In this document: positions 1 to 9,116 of the stretch, piece by piece | Layout: each line of letters begins with the position of its first letter | Numbering within the stretch: position 1 is the stretch's first letter | Source of the DNA: Bacillus sp. B1-b2 | GTDB lineage: Bacteria; Bacillota; Bacilli; Bacillales; Cytobacillaceae | DNA: 64,000 bases | NCBI RefSeq assembly: GCF_009183415.1 | Contig: NZ_WEHU01000010.1 | Coordinates: 124,001 to 188,000, forward strand | Reading direction: 5' to 3' | Made by a program: the position numbers and the translations under genes | The notes under the pieces: generated by a model | Databases searched by the model: none | Seen by the model: only the letters and a program-made list of their open reading frames with translations | What the model was told of the DNA's origin: nothing

Positions 1-829
1 CATAGAAAAAGCCTACTAATTGTGTTGCAGCAAACAACTGATTTTTAAATAAACTAAACGGAATAATTGGATCTTCTACCTTCTTCTCTACAAAAACAAA
101 AGCAATGAATAGAATAGCAAAAAAGGACAATAAACTAATAATCATACTAGAGTCCCAAGCATATTGATTGCCTCCAAGCTCTAATGCAAACATTAAGCTA
201 ACTATTGATCCAATAAGAGTAATAGTTCCAGCCCAGTCAATTTTTTGCTTCTTAAGATTAATAGTTTCTTTATAAAATAAAATGATAAAGAGTAAAGAGA
301 CAATACCAATTGGAACATTTATATAAAAAATCCATCTCCAGTCAATCTGATCAGTTATATAAGCTCCTAGTAATGGACCAGCCACGCTAGATAAACCAAA
401 TACTGCCCCAAATAAACCAGTCATTTTCCCTCTTTTCTCTGGTGGGAAAATATCAAAAATAATAGTGAATGCTATTGGCATTAAAGAGCCTCCACCAATC
501 CCCTGAATAGCTCGGTAAATACTCAATTGAGTAATACTTTGAGCTGTTCCACATAGTGCAGATCCAATCAAGAAAATAATTAATCCCATTAGGAAGAATC
601 GTTTTCTACCATACATATCCGATAACTTACCAAATATAGGCATACTAGCCATGGTTGCAACTAAGTAAGCAGAAGTAACCCATACAAACTTATCAAGTCC
701 TCCTACTTCTCCAACAATGGTCGGCATTGACGCAGAAACAATCGTGTTATCCATTGCTCCCATTAAAATACCTAGCAACAGCCCTACTACCACAAAATTT
801 ACTGTTTTGCGATCTGTTGATTGCATCAT
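1..829 (-). CDS. MFS multidrug efflux transporter, DHA2 (EmrB/QacA) type, C-terminus outside window
   Basis: This gene reads leftwards off the window edge, so only the N-terminal 276 or so residues are visible. They form many hydrophobic segments. After the first helix comes an A-MDNTIVSASMPTIVG stretch, then the GKLSDMYGRKR loop (MFS motif A) and a GSLMPIAFTI/GPLLG region (motif C-like), as in 14-helix proton-driven drug exporters. I chose the ATG at 829 because a GGAGAG ribosome site sits just upstream. An in-frame ATG at 910 would add 27 charged residues and is less likely. The substrate cannot be told. The gene lies outside the presumed transposon. Confidence 0.85.
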   Translation of the reverse strand, partial: MMQSTDRKTVNFVVVGLLLGILMGAMDNTIVSASMPTIVGEVGGLDKFVWVTSAYLVATMASMPIFGKLSDMYGRKRFFLMGLIIFLIGSALCGTAQSITQLSIYRAIQGIGGGSLMPIAFTIIFDIFPPEKRGKMTGLFGAVFGLSSVAGPLLGAYITDQIDWRWIFYINVPIGIVSLLFIILFYKETINLKKQKIDWAGTITLIGSIVSLMFALELGGNQYAWDSSMIISLLSFFAILFIAFVFVEKKVEDPIIPFSLFKNQLFAATQLVGFFY

Positions 830-974
830 ACCCTCTCCTTCTTCCTTTTTATATAAGTACTTCACATCTGTAAATTCTTCATCCAGCTGCTTCCTTATTA
901 ACTTCCGCATATGATTTCATAATCACAATACATTCATATTCCTAATTAATCATATACGATAACAGAAATGAATT

Positions 975-1601
975 CTATATCTCCTTAGAGGATAATGGTA
1001 AGAACAGCTTTATTCCTCGTTTATTAAAAGGAAGTACCTTCATATCTGCTATTAAGTGACTAATATAACCACCAATACAAGCAATAAATATTCCATGAAT
1101 CCCAAGAGACGTTTCAAGGTCAGATGCTATCATACCAAAAAAGAGCACTCCTAGTAGGGAATGGGTATAGCTTCGATGGGAAGTAAAGGATGCTACTACA
1201 ACATAAACTCCTAATAAAATTAACCATCTTTCCTCTATGGATATTCCACCTACTAATGTTGCAATCCCTGTGATGGTAAGCATATGCTTTTGCTTAATAT
1301 AAGAAGCTATAATGATTATCAATAGCCCTGCACCTGCTCCATACCATGTGTCAACGGCTGTCTTCTCCATGAAGCTATAAATAATCATCATACAGCCAAT
1401 GAGTTGGGCAGATAGCTGAATCATTTTATGCGATAAGGTTATTTTTCCACGCAGCTTCCCGTCAATATCTAAGTCAGGAATTAATCCTGAAATACTTCCC
1501 AACACCACTAAAAATACTGTTTCTGACGGTGTTCCTTGAACATAATTCGCAGCTACGAATCCTGTTGCTGCTCCAATCGCAGCATGTGATGTACCTTTCA
1601 A
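975..1601 (-). CDS. YdjM/DUF457 family membrane-bound metal-dependent hydrolase
   Basis: The 208-residue membrane protein starts with the family signature GTSHAAIGAATG. It then has a PDLDIDGK motif near residue 42 and an HRSYTHSLL motif near residue 143. These His/Asp motifs are the conserved metal-binding residues of the YdjM (DUF457) family. Several hydrophobic helices lie between them. The family is described as inner-membrane hydrolases of unknown substrate, and in E. coli ydjM is LexA-controlled. No LexA-like box was recognised here. The gene has its own upstream region and no operon partner. Confidence 0.75.
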   Translation of the reverse strand: MKGTSHAAIGAATGFVAANYVQGTPSETVFLVVLGSISGLIPDLDIDGKLRGKITLSHKMIQLSAQLIGCMMIIYSFMEKTAVDTWYGAGAGLLIIIIASYIKQKHMLTITGIATLVGGISIEERWLILLGVYVVVASFTSHRSYTHSLLGVLFFGMIASDLETSLGIHGIFIACIGGYISHLIADMKVLPFNKRGIKLFLPLSSKEI

Positions 1602-1712
1602 GTTGGTTTTCTCCTCTAATAAAACTAATTTGTCATTAAAATAACTATATTATTGTACATGATAGGTTAATAGTATTATAGATATTTTCGTAAATACTAT
1701 AAGGTAGATAGC

Positions 1713-1746
1713 AAAAAACTCTAGGATCTCGCATCCTAGAGTTTTT
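1713..1746. terminator. Bidirectional Rho-independent terminator
   Basis: Perfect 14-base arms (1713-1726 and 1733-1746) enclose a 6-base loop. The arms begin with A5 and end with T5, so the hairpin can work in both directions. It lies directly after the stop of the siderophore ATPase gene, which reads leftwards into it. Confidence 0.85.
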
Positions 1747-1749
1747 GTT

Positions 1750-2571
1750 TTATACTTCTACTTCTGCTTCTGCTTTTACATGATATCTGCCTCTTGGCAC
1801 TACTAAAGGACTACCAGAAACGGGATCATTGATAACGGTACAATTTAACCCAAAGATGTCTTTAACTAGTGAACTAGTGATAATATCTGAAGGTTTCCCC
1901 TCTCCAACAAGCCGTCCTTTTTCCAAAGCAAATATATAATCGGCATAACGTGCTGATAAGTTAATATCATGTAACACCATGACAATCGTTGTTCCGTACT
2001 TCCTATTAAGATCTGTTAATAAATCCAAAATCTCCACTTGATATGTAATATCAAGGAAAGTAGTCGGTTCATCTAGAAAAAGAATATCTGTTTGCTGAGC
2101 TAATGCCATAGCAATCCAAACACGTTGTCTTTGTCCGCCAGATAGCTCATCAATATCACGATTAGCAAATTCTGTTATATTCATCATTTCCATTGCTTCT
2201 GCAACAGCTTCATAATCCTTTTTTGACCAGCCGCTTAAGAAAGATTGATAAGGAAATCGACCACGACCTACTAAATCAGCTACCGTAATCCCTTCTGGAA
2301 CAATAGGGGACTGAGGTAATATACCAAGAATCCTAGCTAATTGCTTTGATGGGATTTTATTAATGGCCTTTCCGTCAAGCATAATTTCACCAGATGTAGC
2401 CTTAATAAGATTGGACAAAGTCTTTAGGAGAGTTGATTTTCCACAACCATTTGAACCGATAATAACACTAATTTTATTGCTCGGTATTTCCAACTCCATC
2501 TCTTGTAATATCATTTTATTTTCATAACCAGATGTTAACTTACTAGCTCGGAAATCATGTATCTTTTCCAT
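1750..2571 (-). CDS. Iron-siderophore ABC transporter ATP-binding protein (FecE/FhuC type)
   Basis: This is the ATPase of a ferric-siderophore importer; it drives uptake through the two permeases encoded upstream. It has Walker A GSNGCGKST near residue 40, the ABC signature LSGGQRQR near residue 143 and Walker B LFLDEPT. Its length of 273 residues is normal for FecE/FhuC/YusV. I chose the ATG at 2571 because AAAGGAGG stands 7 bases before it. That ATG overlaps the permease stop in a TGATG arrangement, so translation is probably coupled. It is the last gene of a four-gene operon. Confidence 0.92.
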   Translation of the reverse strand: MEKIHDFRASKLTSGYENKMILQEMELEIPSNKISVIIGSNGCGKSTLLKTLSNLIKATSGEIMLDGKAINKIPSKQLARILGILPQSPIVPEGITVADLVGRGRFPYQSFLSGWSKKDYEAVAEAMEMMNITEFANRDIDELSGGQRQRVWIAMALAQQTDILFLDEPTTFLDITYQVEILDLLTDLNRKYGTTIVMVLHDINLSARYADYIFALEKGRLVGEGKPSDIITSSLVKDIFGLNCTVINDPVSGSPLVVPRGRYHVKAEAEVEV

Positions 2572-3602
2572 CACAATGCCTCCTTTCGATTCAACTGGAT
2601 TAATAACAGAATTAAATATGGTGCTCCAAGAATTCCTGTGATTACACCTACAGGATATCTAGCTTCAAACGCAAATTGTCCCACGAGATCAGAGGCGAGT
2701 ACCAGAATGATTCCCACAAGACCTGCTGGAATAATGCTAGAGAACCCGACGCCAACTAATCTTTTAGCAATTGGTCCAGAAAGGAACGCAATAAAAGCAA
2801 TTGGTCCTGTAGTTGCTGTTGCTAATGCAATAATCAGTACAGAGCTAATAATTAAGACAAGTCTTGTTTTATCTGTGTTGATTCCAAGTGATGTTGCCGT
2901 TTGCTCACCGAGTTCTAACATCTCTAATTGTTTTCCAAGTATAATAATGACTGGTGCAAAGATTAAAACGATGATGATAAGAGGAAATAAATTCTCCATT
3001 TTAGCACCATTTAGACTTCCACTTAACCATCTCATCGCAGTTGGAACATCATGTTCTTTTCCAATAATCAACAGATAGGATATTACCGCATTTAGCATTG
3101 CTTGAATTCCAATTCCTATTAAGATTAATCGACCAATAGAAAAAGAAGAACCTTTTGATAATAGAAAAATAATGAGTACAGTTGCAAGTCCCCCAATAAC
3201 AGATGCAATAGAAACAAACACATTGCTTGCATGAAGAACAAGGATACAAAAAACAGCAGCAGCACTTGAACCAGCTGTTATTCCAATAACATTTGGATTT
3301 GCTAAAGGATTACGTAGCATCGTTTGAAACACATATCCAGATACCCCAAAGGCAAAGCCGGCAAAAACACCAGCAACCATTCTAGGAAGTCGGATATTAC
3401 TAATTGCAAATGAAGCCCCTCTAACTTTCTCACCTAGTAAAACACTGATTACATCCGAGACAGGGTAAATAGTATTTCCTAGCATTAGCATTGTACAGCA
3501 AAGTGCAAAAGCAATGACAGCAAGCAAGACCGTTACAAGGATAAAACGACGATGTCTTTTTTTTCTACCTACTAGTATAAGATTCAATGATTGATTCATC
3601 AT
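2571..3602 (-). CDS. Iron-siderophore ABC transporter permease (FecCD family), second subunit
   Basis: The 343-residue polytopic protein belongs to the FecCD/BtuC permease family. Typical stretches are RLPRMVAGVFAGFAFGVSGYVFQTMLRNPLANPNVIGI and, near the C-terminus, GPIAFIAFLSGPIAKRLVG. It pairs with the next permease to form the membrane channel for the ferric siderophore. It overlaps the upstream permease stop by four bases and has no strong ribosome site of its own, so it is probably translationally coupled. Confidence 0.92.
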   Translation of the reverse strand: MMNQSLNLILVGRKKRHRRFILVTVLLAVIAFALCCTMLMLGNTIYPVSDVISVLLGEKVRGASFAISNIRLPRMVAGVFAGFAFGVSGYVFQTMLRNPLANPNVIGITAGSSAAAVFCILVLHASNVFVSIASVIGGLATVLIIFLLSKGSSFSIGRLILIGIGIQAMLNAVISYLLIIGKEHDVPTAMRWLSGSLNGAKMENLFPLIIIVLIFAPVIIILGKQLEMLELGEQTATSLGINTDKTRLVLIISSVLIIALATATTGPIAFIAFLSGPIAKRLVGVGFSSIIPAGLVGIILVLASDLVGQFAFEARYPVGVITGILGAPYLILLLIQLNRKEAL

Positions 3603-4633
3603 AACGCACGCATTTTCGCTTTCATAGTTATTAAGATTAATATTGGGGCTCCAATAAATGCTGTCACTATTCCCACTTCAAGCTCACCAGGACTGCCAAG
3701 TATTCGACCACATACATCTGATATGGTTAAGATAATAGCCCCTGATAAAGCTGACATGGGAATTATTAATCGTAAGTCAGGACCAATAAGGAGTCGAATA
3801 ACATGTGTTGCAAGTAAACCAACAAAACCTATAGGACCAGCTAACGCTGTTGCTGCTCCACATAATATTACTCCCCCAAAGGCGGCAACCAGTCTAAGTG
3901 TGCCTGTACGTACACCTAATCCTGTTGCTACTTCATCCCCTAATGCTAATGCGTTTAGTGCAGGAGCTGAGAATAGGGCGATTAAAATACCAACAATAAG
4001 AAATGGAACAAAAATAGATATGGAGCTCCAATTCCCAGAGCCTACGCTACCTACCTGCCAAAATCTAAATTGATCCAAAACGTTTGAGCGAGGAATCATA
4101 ATCGCCATTACAAGTGAAGAAAGAGCAGCACTTGTAGCAGCACCCGCTAAAACGAGTTTAAGGGGCGTGGCACCGCCACTCCCCATTGAACCAATCCCGA
4201 ATACAAAAATGGCAGTTAAAATTGCTCCAGCTAATGCAAGCCAAATATATTGACTAACTGAACTAATATTCAAGAACGAGATTCCACAAACCACGAATAA
4301 TGCGGCTCCTGTGTTAACTCCCAAGATACTAGGATCTGCAATCGGATTTCGTGTTACTGATTGCATAAGAGCACCAGAAACACCTAGTGCTGCTCCACAC
4401 AAAAGGCTAAATACTGTTCTAGCTATTCTTTGTCGAACAACATTAGCTCCATGGGATTGAACTTCAGGATGGAATAAACCATCCATTATTTCATTCCATC
4501 CAACAACACGAGATCCAAAAGCAAGAGATGCCAATACACTAATACCGAGTAAAATGATTGAAAAAATTAATATGCTTATAAATTTCTTCGGTACTAGTAA
4601 CTGCTTATTTTCTGAAACGGTTATATGATCCAT
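3599..4633 (-). CDS. Iron-siderophore ABC transporter permease (FecCD family), first subunit
   Basis: The 344-residue FecCD-family permease contains the same landmarks as its neighbour: RIARTVFSLLCGAALGVSGALMQ, TRNPIADPSILGVNTGAA and GPIGFVGLLATHVIRLL. It starts two bases after the stop of the substrate-binding lipoprotein gene and overlaps the second permease. The order lipoprotein, permease, permease, ATPase is that of a single iron-repressed operon. Confidence 0.92.
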   Translation of the reverse strand: MDHITVSENKQLLVPKKFISILIFSIILLGISVLASLAFGSRVVGWNEIMDGLFHPEVQSHGANVVRQRIARTVFSLLCGAALGVSGALMQSVTRNPIADPSILGVNTGAALFVVCGISFLNISSVSQYIWLALAGAILTAIFVFGIGSMGSGGATPLKLVLAGAATSAALSSLVMAIMIPRSNVLDQFRFWQVGSVGSGNWSSISIFVPFLIVGILIALFSAPALNALALGDEVATGLGVRTGTLRLVAAFGGVILCGAATALAGPIGFVGLLATHVIRLLIGPDLRLIIPMSALSGAIILTISDVCGRILGSPGELEVGIVTAFIGAPILILITMKAKMRAL

Positions 4634-4634
4634 T

Positions 4635-5687
4635 TTACTTCACTTTACTTACTGCTTCTGAAAGTAAAGTTACATACTCATCAAGAGTGTATTCAATTGA
4701 AAGTGTACTTGGAGTTCCTGCAGCTGCAAGTGGAGTATTATCTCCAATAATCACGACAGATCCTCTTTCTACCGCTGGGATTTTTCCATAAATCGGGTCT
4801 GCTTGTAGAGCTGCAAGAGTAGTATCATCTCCATATGATACAAAGATATCAACATCATTTAACATATCAGCATTCTCTGCACTTGCTTCGATATAAAAGC
4901 TATCAGCATCCTTCACTTGACTTGTGATGCTACTTGGATATTCCATTCCTAATTCAGTAAGGAACTCACCACGTGGATCTGTTGGAGTATATACATAAAA
5001 CTTAGATAAGTCAGCCGCACTAATACTTACAAATGCTGCTTTCTTCCCTTTAAATTCTGGATGCTCACTTACTTTGTCAGCAATAAGCTTTTCTGTATCA
5101 GCAATAAGTTTCTTTCCTTCTTCTTCCATACCCATACCCATTGAGTTGTATGTTACTTGGTCACGCCAAGAAGCAACCCATGGAGTTTCTTGATATGCTA
5201 TAACTGGAGCAATTTCACTTAATGTATCATAATCTTCTTGTGTAATTCCAGAATATGCAGCAAGAATAACATCTGGTTGTGAATCTGCAATTGCCTCAAA
5301 ATCTAAACCATCTGTATCTTGATAAATATTCGGGTTTGTTTCACCTAGCTCTTCTAATTTCTCTGCAGTCCAAGGTAACATCCCGCTGTCATCTTGAACA
5401 CCATAATTTGCTGCTGAAAAACCTACTGGCACAACACCTAAAGCAAGAGCAACGTCTTGGTTCGACCATGCAATAGTAGCAACACGTTCTGGTTTCTCTT
5501 CAATTACTGTTTCACCAAATGCATGTTTAATAGTAATTGGATATTTAGAATCTGTTTCTGTATTTGTAGAATCAGAGTTAGAATCATCTGATTTAGGAGC
5601 TGATTCACTTGAACAGCCTGCTAGTAGGATAATAGCTACTAATGAAAATAGTAACATCTGTAGTAATGACTTTTTGTGATTTTTCAT
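4635..5687 (-). CDS. Iron-siderophore substrate-binding lipoprotein
   Basis: The 350-residue protein starts with a lipoprotein signal: a KNHKKS basic start, a hydrophobic core, then the lipobox LLAGCSS with Cys near residue 25. A Ser/Asp/Thr-rich linker follows. The mature part has the FecB/FhuD-type periplasmic-binding fold motif KPERVATIAWSNQDVALALG and a long middle helix. It captures the ferric siderophore at the outer face of the membrane. It is first in the operon, downstream of a Fur-like box. The exact siderophore cannot be named. Confidence 0.9.
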   Translation of the reverse strand: MKNHKKSLLQMLLFSLVAIILLAGCSSESAPKSDDSNSDSTNTETDSKYPITIKHAFGETVIEEKPERVATIAWSNQDVALALGVVPVGFSAANYGVQDDSGMLPWTAEKLEELGETNPNIYQDTDGLDFEAIADSQPDVILAAYSGITQEDYDTLSEIAPVIAYQETPWVASWRDQVTYNSMGMGMEEEGKKLIADTEKLIADKVSEHPEFKGKKAAFVSISAADLSKFYVYTPTDPRGEFLTELGMEYPSSITSQVKDADSFYIEASAENADMLNDVDIFVSYGDDTTLAALQADPIYGKIPAVERGSVVIIGDNTPLAAAGTPSTLSIEYTLDEYVTLLSEAVSKVK

Positions 5688-5807
5688 TCTTTGTATTTCC
5701 TTTCTTGTTATGTATTGTATATTATTTTTTTTTATTTCTAACTTAGATAACCACTGCTTCTTAAAATAGGGCAGAAAATCTGATGAGTATCCTATTCACT
5801 TTCGAAA

Positions 5808-5822
5808 TGATTATCATTCTCA
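5808..5822 (-). promoter_or_regulatory. Fur-box-like operator of the siderophore operon
   Basis: TGATTATCATTCTCA matches the Bacillus Fur 7-1-7 consensus (TGATAATnATTATCA) at most positions. A further ATAATGAT follows at once. It stands about 120 bases upstream of the lipoprotein gene, where the promoter should be. This predicts repression by Fe-loaded Fur. Confidence 0.7.
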
Positions 5823-6115
5823 ATAATGATACTTGTTTTCTATTTTTCTGTCAATTGGGTTTTTTAAAGAAATAGAGAGATTCTGTCGTTTTTTGCATTT
5901 TTCCTGACATGCTTCCTCTCTTTCTCTTAATTATTATGAATAAGCATATTACTCTTGTTTTTTCATAATAAGACTATATTCCTTATTAGCCTGTGTCAAA
6001 ACACATACGTTCATTCTAAATTACTTCATAAAAAAGATGGTTATTCTGAATTTTATATAAATGCCTATGAAATGATAGTAGAACATTCTATTATTGGAGA
6101 AAGGATGTATCTATT
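5823..6115. other. Intergenic stretch before the first right-end copy
   Basis: AT-rich DNA between the siderophore promoter and the direct repeat. No coding potential or RNA gene was recognised. The identity with the right-hand copy begins abruptly at 6116 (compare 63056), so this is the point where two unlike sequences were joined. Confidence 0.5.
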
Positions 6116-6124
6116 TGTTAAATT

Positions 6125-6286
6125 AGAATAAAGTTTGCAGAAGCGAGGAATCACGTTCACCCCTTGCCACATCTGACTTCAAAGGCATTACGCAACTTAT
6201 TTCATGAGAATAAAGTTTGCTCAAAGATTTGCCCGTTTTCAGCCGAAAAGTACTCTAAAAGTAAAAAAGATAATAATAAAGTTTGC
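6125..6286 (+). repeat. Three TnsB-site-like repeats, orphan right end
   Basis: AGAATAAAGTTTGC occurs at 6125-6138 and 6207-6220. A near copy, ATAATAAAGTTTGC, occurs at 6273-6286. All have the same orientation, with spacings of 82 and 66 bases. The same set stands beside tnsA at 63065-63226, and reverse-oriented versions stand at 9234-9288. This pattern fits TnsB binding sites at the end of a Tn7-like transposon. Here the end has no adjacent transposase genes. Confidence 0.65.
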
Positions 6287-6471
6287 TTAAACATAGTAGA
6301 GAGATCACCAAACAAATGGAGTGATCTAAAACTCATGAAGGCACCTTACGGTGACCCCTGTACCACAACCGATTCTTGCCTTCTGATTGTTCTATGGTAA
6401 TGCAGTGCTTTACTACCTTTGGGATACGGTATAATTACCATGTCAATTAATTTATCAAGGGTGGGCTTTAA

Positions 6472-6798
6472 ATGATTTACGCAATTGTATTGTTTATTTT
6501 TGCTGGATTTGCTGAGATTGGTGGAGGTTATCTTATTTGGCTATGGTTAAGAGAAGGTAAGCCTTTCTATTGGGGTGTTTTCGGAGGAATAGCCTTGGCG
6601 TTATATGGTGTTATTGCCACATTTCAAACATTCCCATCATTCGGCAGAGTATATGCTGCCTATGGAGGAGTATTTATCGTTCTTTCTGTATTGTGGGGAT
6701 GGGGTATTGATAAAAAAACACCTGATTTATACGATTGGATAGGTGCGGGTATATGCTTAGTGGGTGTTTCAGTAATATTATTTGCACCTCGTCAATAG
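6472..6798 (+). CDS. YnfA family (UPF0060) small membrane protein, copy 1
   Basis: The 108-residue protein has four hydrophobic helices and the YnfA/UPF0060 landmarks: [20 protein letters not shown] at the start, then a [19 protein letters not shown] stretch and [22 protein letters not shown]. The family resembles small multidrug transporters in size and topology, but its role is not established. A GGGTGGG ribosome site precedes the ATG, and a GGTATAATT element stands upstream. The protein is identical to copy 2 at 63412. Confidence 0.9.
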   Translation: MIYAIVLFIFAGFAEIGGGYLIWLWLREGKPFYWGVFGGIALALYGVIATFQTFPSFGRVYAAYGGVFIVLSVLWGWGIDKKTPDLYDWIGAGICLVGVSVILFAPRQ

Positions 6799-7011
6799 TG
6801 TTAAAAAGACAAGAATACATTTAAGGGGAATCAACGAAAGAAGGGGATGTCCTTAACCGTTTAGGTGTGAGTTTGAAAGAAGCCATACAATTACGACTAT
6901 GCCCCAAAATTCCTCATTTTCCTTTTACTCTTTTGCTTCTTTCAAAATAGGACTTGAACTTATAAGGTGAATTGAGGAATGAGGAGAAAGGATTTTCTGC
7001 GTTTCACCTTT

Positions 7012-7470
7012 ATCCAAATTAAATACCGATAAAAGGTATCGAAGATACGTTTCCTATTCGATAGTCTAATCCATCTGCCTTATACATAATACCTTACGGT
7101 TTCTCACATATACCACCGTTAATCCCATACTTACCACGTTACCCATACAAAATTATTTATTTTTATTTTTAATTATTTCTTTATGGGCGAGCGCTTATGT
7201 CTGAAGCATGGTATACCTTCATGGACGTGGACTTCCCTTGGAAGATGAAGCACCTACCTTGCCTTGCAGTTTTGCCTTATCACCACCCTCCCCATACTTA
7301 CCTCGTGGCCTATACCTAATTATTTATATATATTTATTTTTAAGGGAGAGGACTTTCCTTAGGGCATGTTACACGTTGCTGGATTTGGGCTGCCCTTATT
7401 GTGTTGATTCCAATGTACTCCCTTCAGAGAGACATTGACACGGCCCTTGTGCTGTACTAAGCCGGGAGTA
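7012..7470. repeat. Diverged non-coding repeat, unit 1
   Basis: No gene is credible here. The stretch opens with a hairpin around GTATCGAAGATACG. It continues through ACCTTACGGTTTCTC, a TTTATTTTTATTTTT tract and a well-conserved block at 7190-7260 (CTTATGTCTGAAGCATG, then GGACGTGGACTTCCCTTG). It ends with GTTGCTGG and CAGAGAGACAT motifs. The same order recurs at 8690-9115 with scattered changes, and parts recur at 7560-7690 and 8421-8515. Function unknown. It may be decayed flanking DNA of repeated transposon insertions, or a structured RNA. Confidence 0.7.
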
Positions 7471-7539
7471 CCACTAATCTTTTAAAGGGATTCCTAAACA
7501 ACATATGCACCATCCCTATCCATTTCTTTCCTCCTTGTC

Positions 7540-7690
7540 TGTGAAAAGTAATTGCCAAACCTCTCCAAATAAAAAAACCGAGAAGAGGTATCGCAGATAC
7601 GTTTCTCGATTCTTAGACTAATCTATTAGCCTCATGTTATACTTTGCCTCCACTTTAGTTTACAGGAAGTTATAGGACATCTTATGATTT
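7540..7690. repeat. Diverged non-coding repeat, unit 2 (head), interrupted
   Basis: CCTTGTCTGTGAA, then CTCCAAATAAAAAAACCGAG and the GTATCGCAGATACG hairpin, match 8665-8745 of unit 3. In this copy the nested arms CGAGAA/TTCTCG surround the inner stem. The unit breaks off where the CBO0543-family gene lies, and its tail seems to resume near 8421. Confidence 0.6.
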
Positions 7691-7733
7691 CTATACTTCC
7701 GACATGACCTATGATTAATTATTCATAAAAATA

Positions 7734-8315
7734 TCAGATACTTGTTTTCGGTTCATTTCTTTGAAAATGTACAAATATATTGGTTATCCATTTAGATACC
7801 AACATAATGACTAAGTAACCCAAAAATAAATGAAAGTAATTAAACCCCTTCAATAAAATAAACAAGCCTGACCACACCAAGATTGGTTTAAATATAAATG
7901 CAAGAAAGGCACTTGTTACCGTTAAATACAAATAATAATTTTTTCTATGGTTTAAAGTCCACTGATAAACCAACATATACACAACTGGTATTAATGATAC
8001 ATCTAATGCAAAACTAACGGGAAATAGCGGAATCGCCTTAAATGGATAACCCCATGTACCAAAATTAACACCCAAACTATCTATGTATGTGAACCAAACG
8101 TGCACATTAAAACCGTAGAATCCCAATAATAATGCCCTCTTCTTATCAATAGAAAACCATATAACAATTAAAGGCAATATGAGGAATACAACATTGACCC
8201 AAAACTGCCACGTATCTAAGTTTGAAAATCTAGCCCAATAATCAATACCTTCAGACATTAGGTTTTCATAATCTTCGATTATTTTATCAAAAATACTTCT
8301 CTGTTTTTCATTCAT
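7734..8315 (-). CDS. CBO0543 family membrane protein
   Basis: The 193-residue protein has about five membrane helices. It carries the family pattern of a short charged N-terminus, then LPLIVIWFSIDKKRALLLGFYGFNVHVWFTYID and FALDVSLIPVVYMLVYQW. These proteins are common in Bacilli and have no known function. The gene is monocistronic, with AAGGAG before the ATG, and sits between the two halves of a non-coding repeat, as if inserted there. Confidence 0.75.
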   Translation of the reverse strand: MNEKQRSIFDKIIEDYENLMSEGIDYWARFSNLDTWQFWVNVVFLILPLIVIWFSIDKKRALLLGFYGFNVHVWFTYIDSLGVNFGTWGYPFKAIPLFPVSFALDVSLIPVVYMLVYQWTLNHRKNYYLYLTVTSAFLAFIFKPILVWSGLFILLKGFNYFHLFLGYLVIMLVSKWITNIFVHFQRNEPKTSI

Positions 8316-8420
8316 TTAAATAACTCCTTTATCCCTTGAACCCAGAAGGTAATGCTATCTTATTCTAATTAAAAGTTTCCATTTTTATTCATTGCCACAT
8401 GGATCGTTTTACATATTACA

Positions 8421-8666
8421 GGATTTGTGCCATTCGTTGATTGGAAGGGTTGCCGGTCTGTATCACCTCAGAGAGACATACTAACGTCAATTTGAGTTGT
8501 ACTTATTCAAGAGTTAATTATCCCCGTAAGGGAAACCTTAAGCCCTGAAATACACCTCTATACGACCACAGTTCTACATAAAAAAACCCCGTCAATACAT
8601 CCATTTGCTGGACACACTCACGGGGTTTCGTGCGAACTTTTTTCTTATTAGTCAGACCTTTTTCCT
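8421..8666. repeat. Left-end-like repeat E1 with terminator-type hairpin
   Basis: The stretch 8421-8515 matches the tail of unit 1 (CAGAGAGACAT). The part from 8516 is an end-like unit also found at 9117 and 12230. It has CCGTAAGGG, a hairpin AACCCCGT (8585-8592) / ACGGGGTT (8620-8627) whose loop contains CCATTTGCTGG, and then GCGAACTTTTTTCT (8632-8645). A weaker site follows about 21 bases on. The last motifs are reverse complements of the right-end TnsB-like sites. I read it as a decayed Tn7-like left end. Confidence 0.6.
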
Positions 8667-8689
8667 CCTTTGTCTGTGAATAGAAATTT

Positions 8690-9115
8690 TCAAACCTTCT
8701 CCAAATCAAAAAACGATAGTAGTATCGTAGATACGTTCCCGATCCGATAATCTAATCATCAACCTCATACGTAGTACCTTACGGTTTCTCCTATATCACC
8801 CTCATTCCCATACTTACCAAGTTACCGATACCTAACTGTTTATTTTTATTTTTATTTATTTCTTTATGGGCGAGTACTTATGTCTGAAGCATGATATACC
8901 TTGATGGACGTGGACTTCCCTTGAATGATGAGGCACTCTACTGTACCCTACGGTTTCGCTATAACACCACCATTCCCTTACCTCGTGGGATTTTTAAGAG
9001 CGAAGAACTTATTTGGGAATAGTATATGTTGCTGGACGTGCGCTTCCCTAAATTGGGGTAAGTTCCAGTGCTCCTCATTCAGTGGGATATAAACGCCCAT
9101 ATACTTTACTTATGA
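8690..9115. repeat. Diverged non-coding repeat, unit 3
   Basis: This parallels unit 1 in order: GTATCGTAGATACG hairpin, ACCTTACGGTTTCTC, the T-rich tract, then CTTATGTCTGAAGCATG and GGACGTGGACTTCCCTTG, then GTTGCTGGACGTG. The block at 8869-8935 differs from 7194-7260 at only a few positions, while the rest is more diverged. No open frame with a sensible start is present. Confidence 0.65.
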
Positions 9116-9116
9116 A

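Larger units (their letters stand above)
6116..7060 (+). repeat. Direct repeat, left copy (Tn7-like right end plus ynfA and flank)
   Basis: Every base from 6116 to 7060 equals 63056 to 64000, where the window ends, so the true repeat is at least 945 bp and may be longer. It contains three TnsB-site-like repeats, a small hairpin, a ynfA-family gene and the start of a non-coding repeat unit. In the right copy it stands next to tnsA. In the left copy no tns genes precede it. Confidence 0.95.

Noticed and set aside
2557-3078. Rightward frames inside the siderophore permease genes (also 3591-4073)
   Set aside because: They lie fully within FecCD permease genes on the other strand and have no ribosome sites or recognisable domains.
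6164-6400. Open frame of 78 residues present in both direct repeat copies (also at 63104)
   Set aside because: It runs through the TnsB-site-like repeats, which produce recurring Asn-Lys-Val-Cys, and through the terminal hairpin. No ribosome site or protein-like composition.
7208-7438. Open frame of 76 residues in the non-coding repeat region
   Set aside because: The equivalent repeat unit at 8880 does not keep the frame, so selection acts on DNA or RNA, not on a protein.
8518-8709. Open frame of 63 residues on the minus strand across E1
   Set aside because: It covers the hairpin and TnsB-like sites of an end-type repeat; the other E copies lack it.
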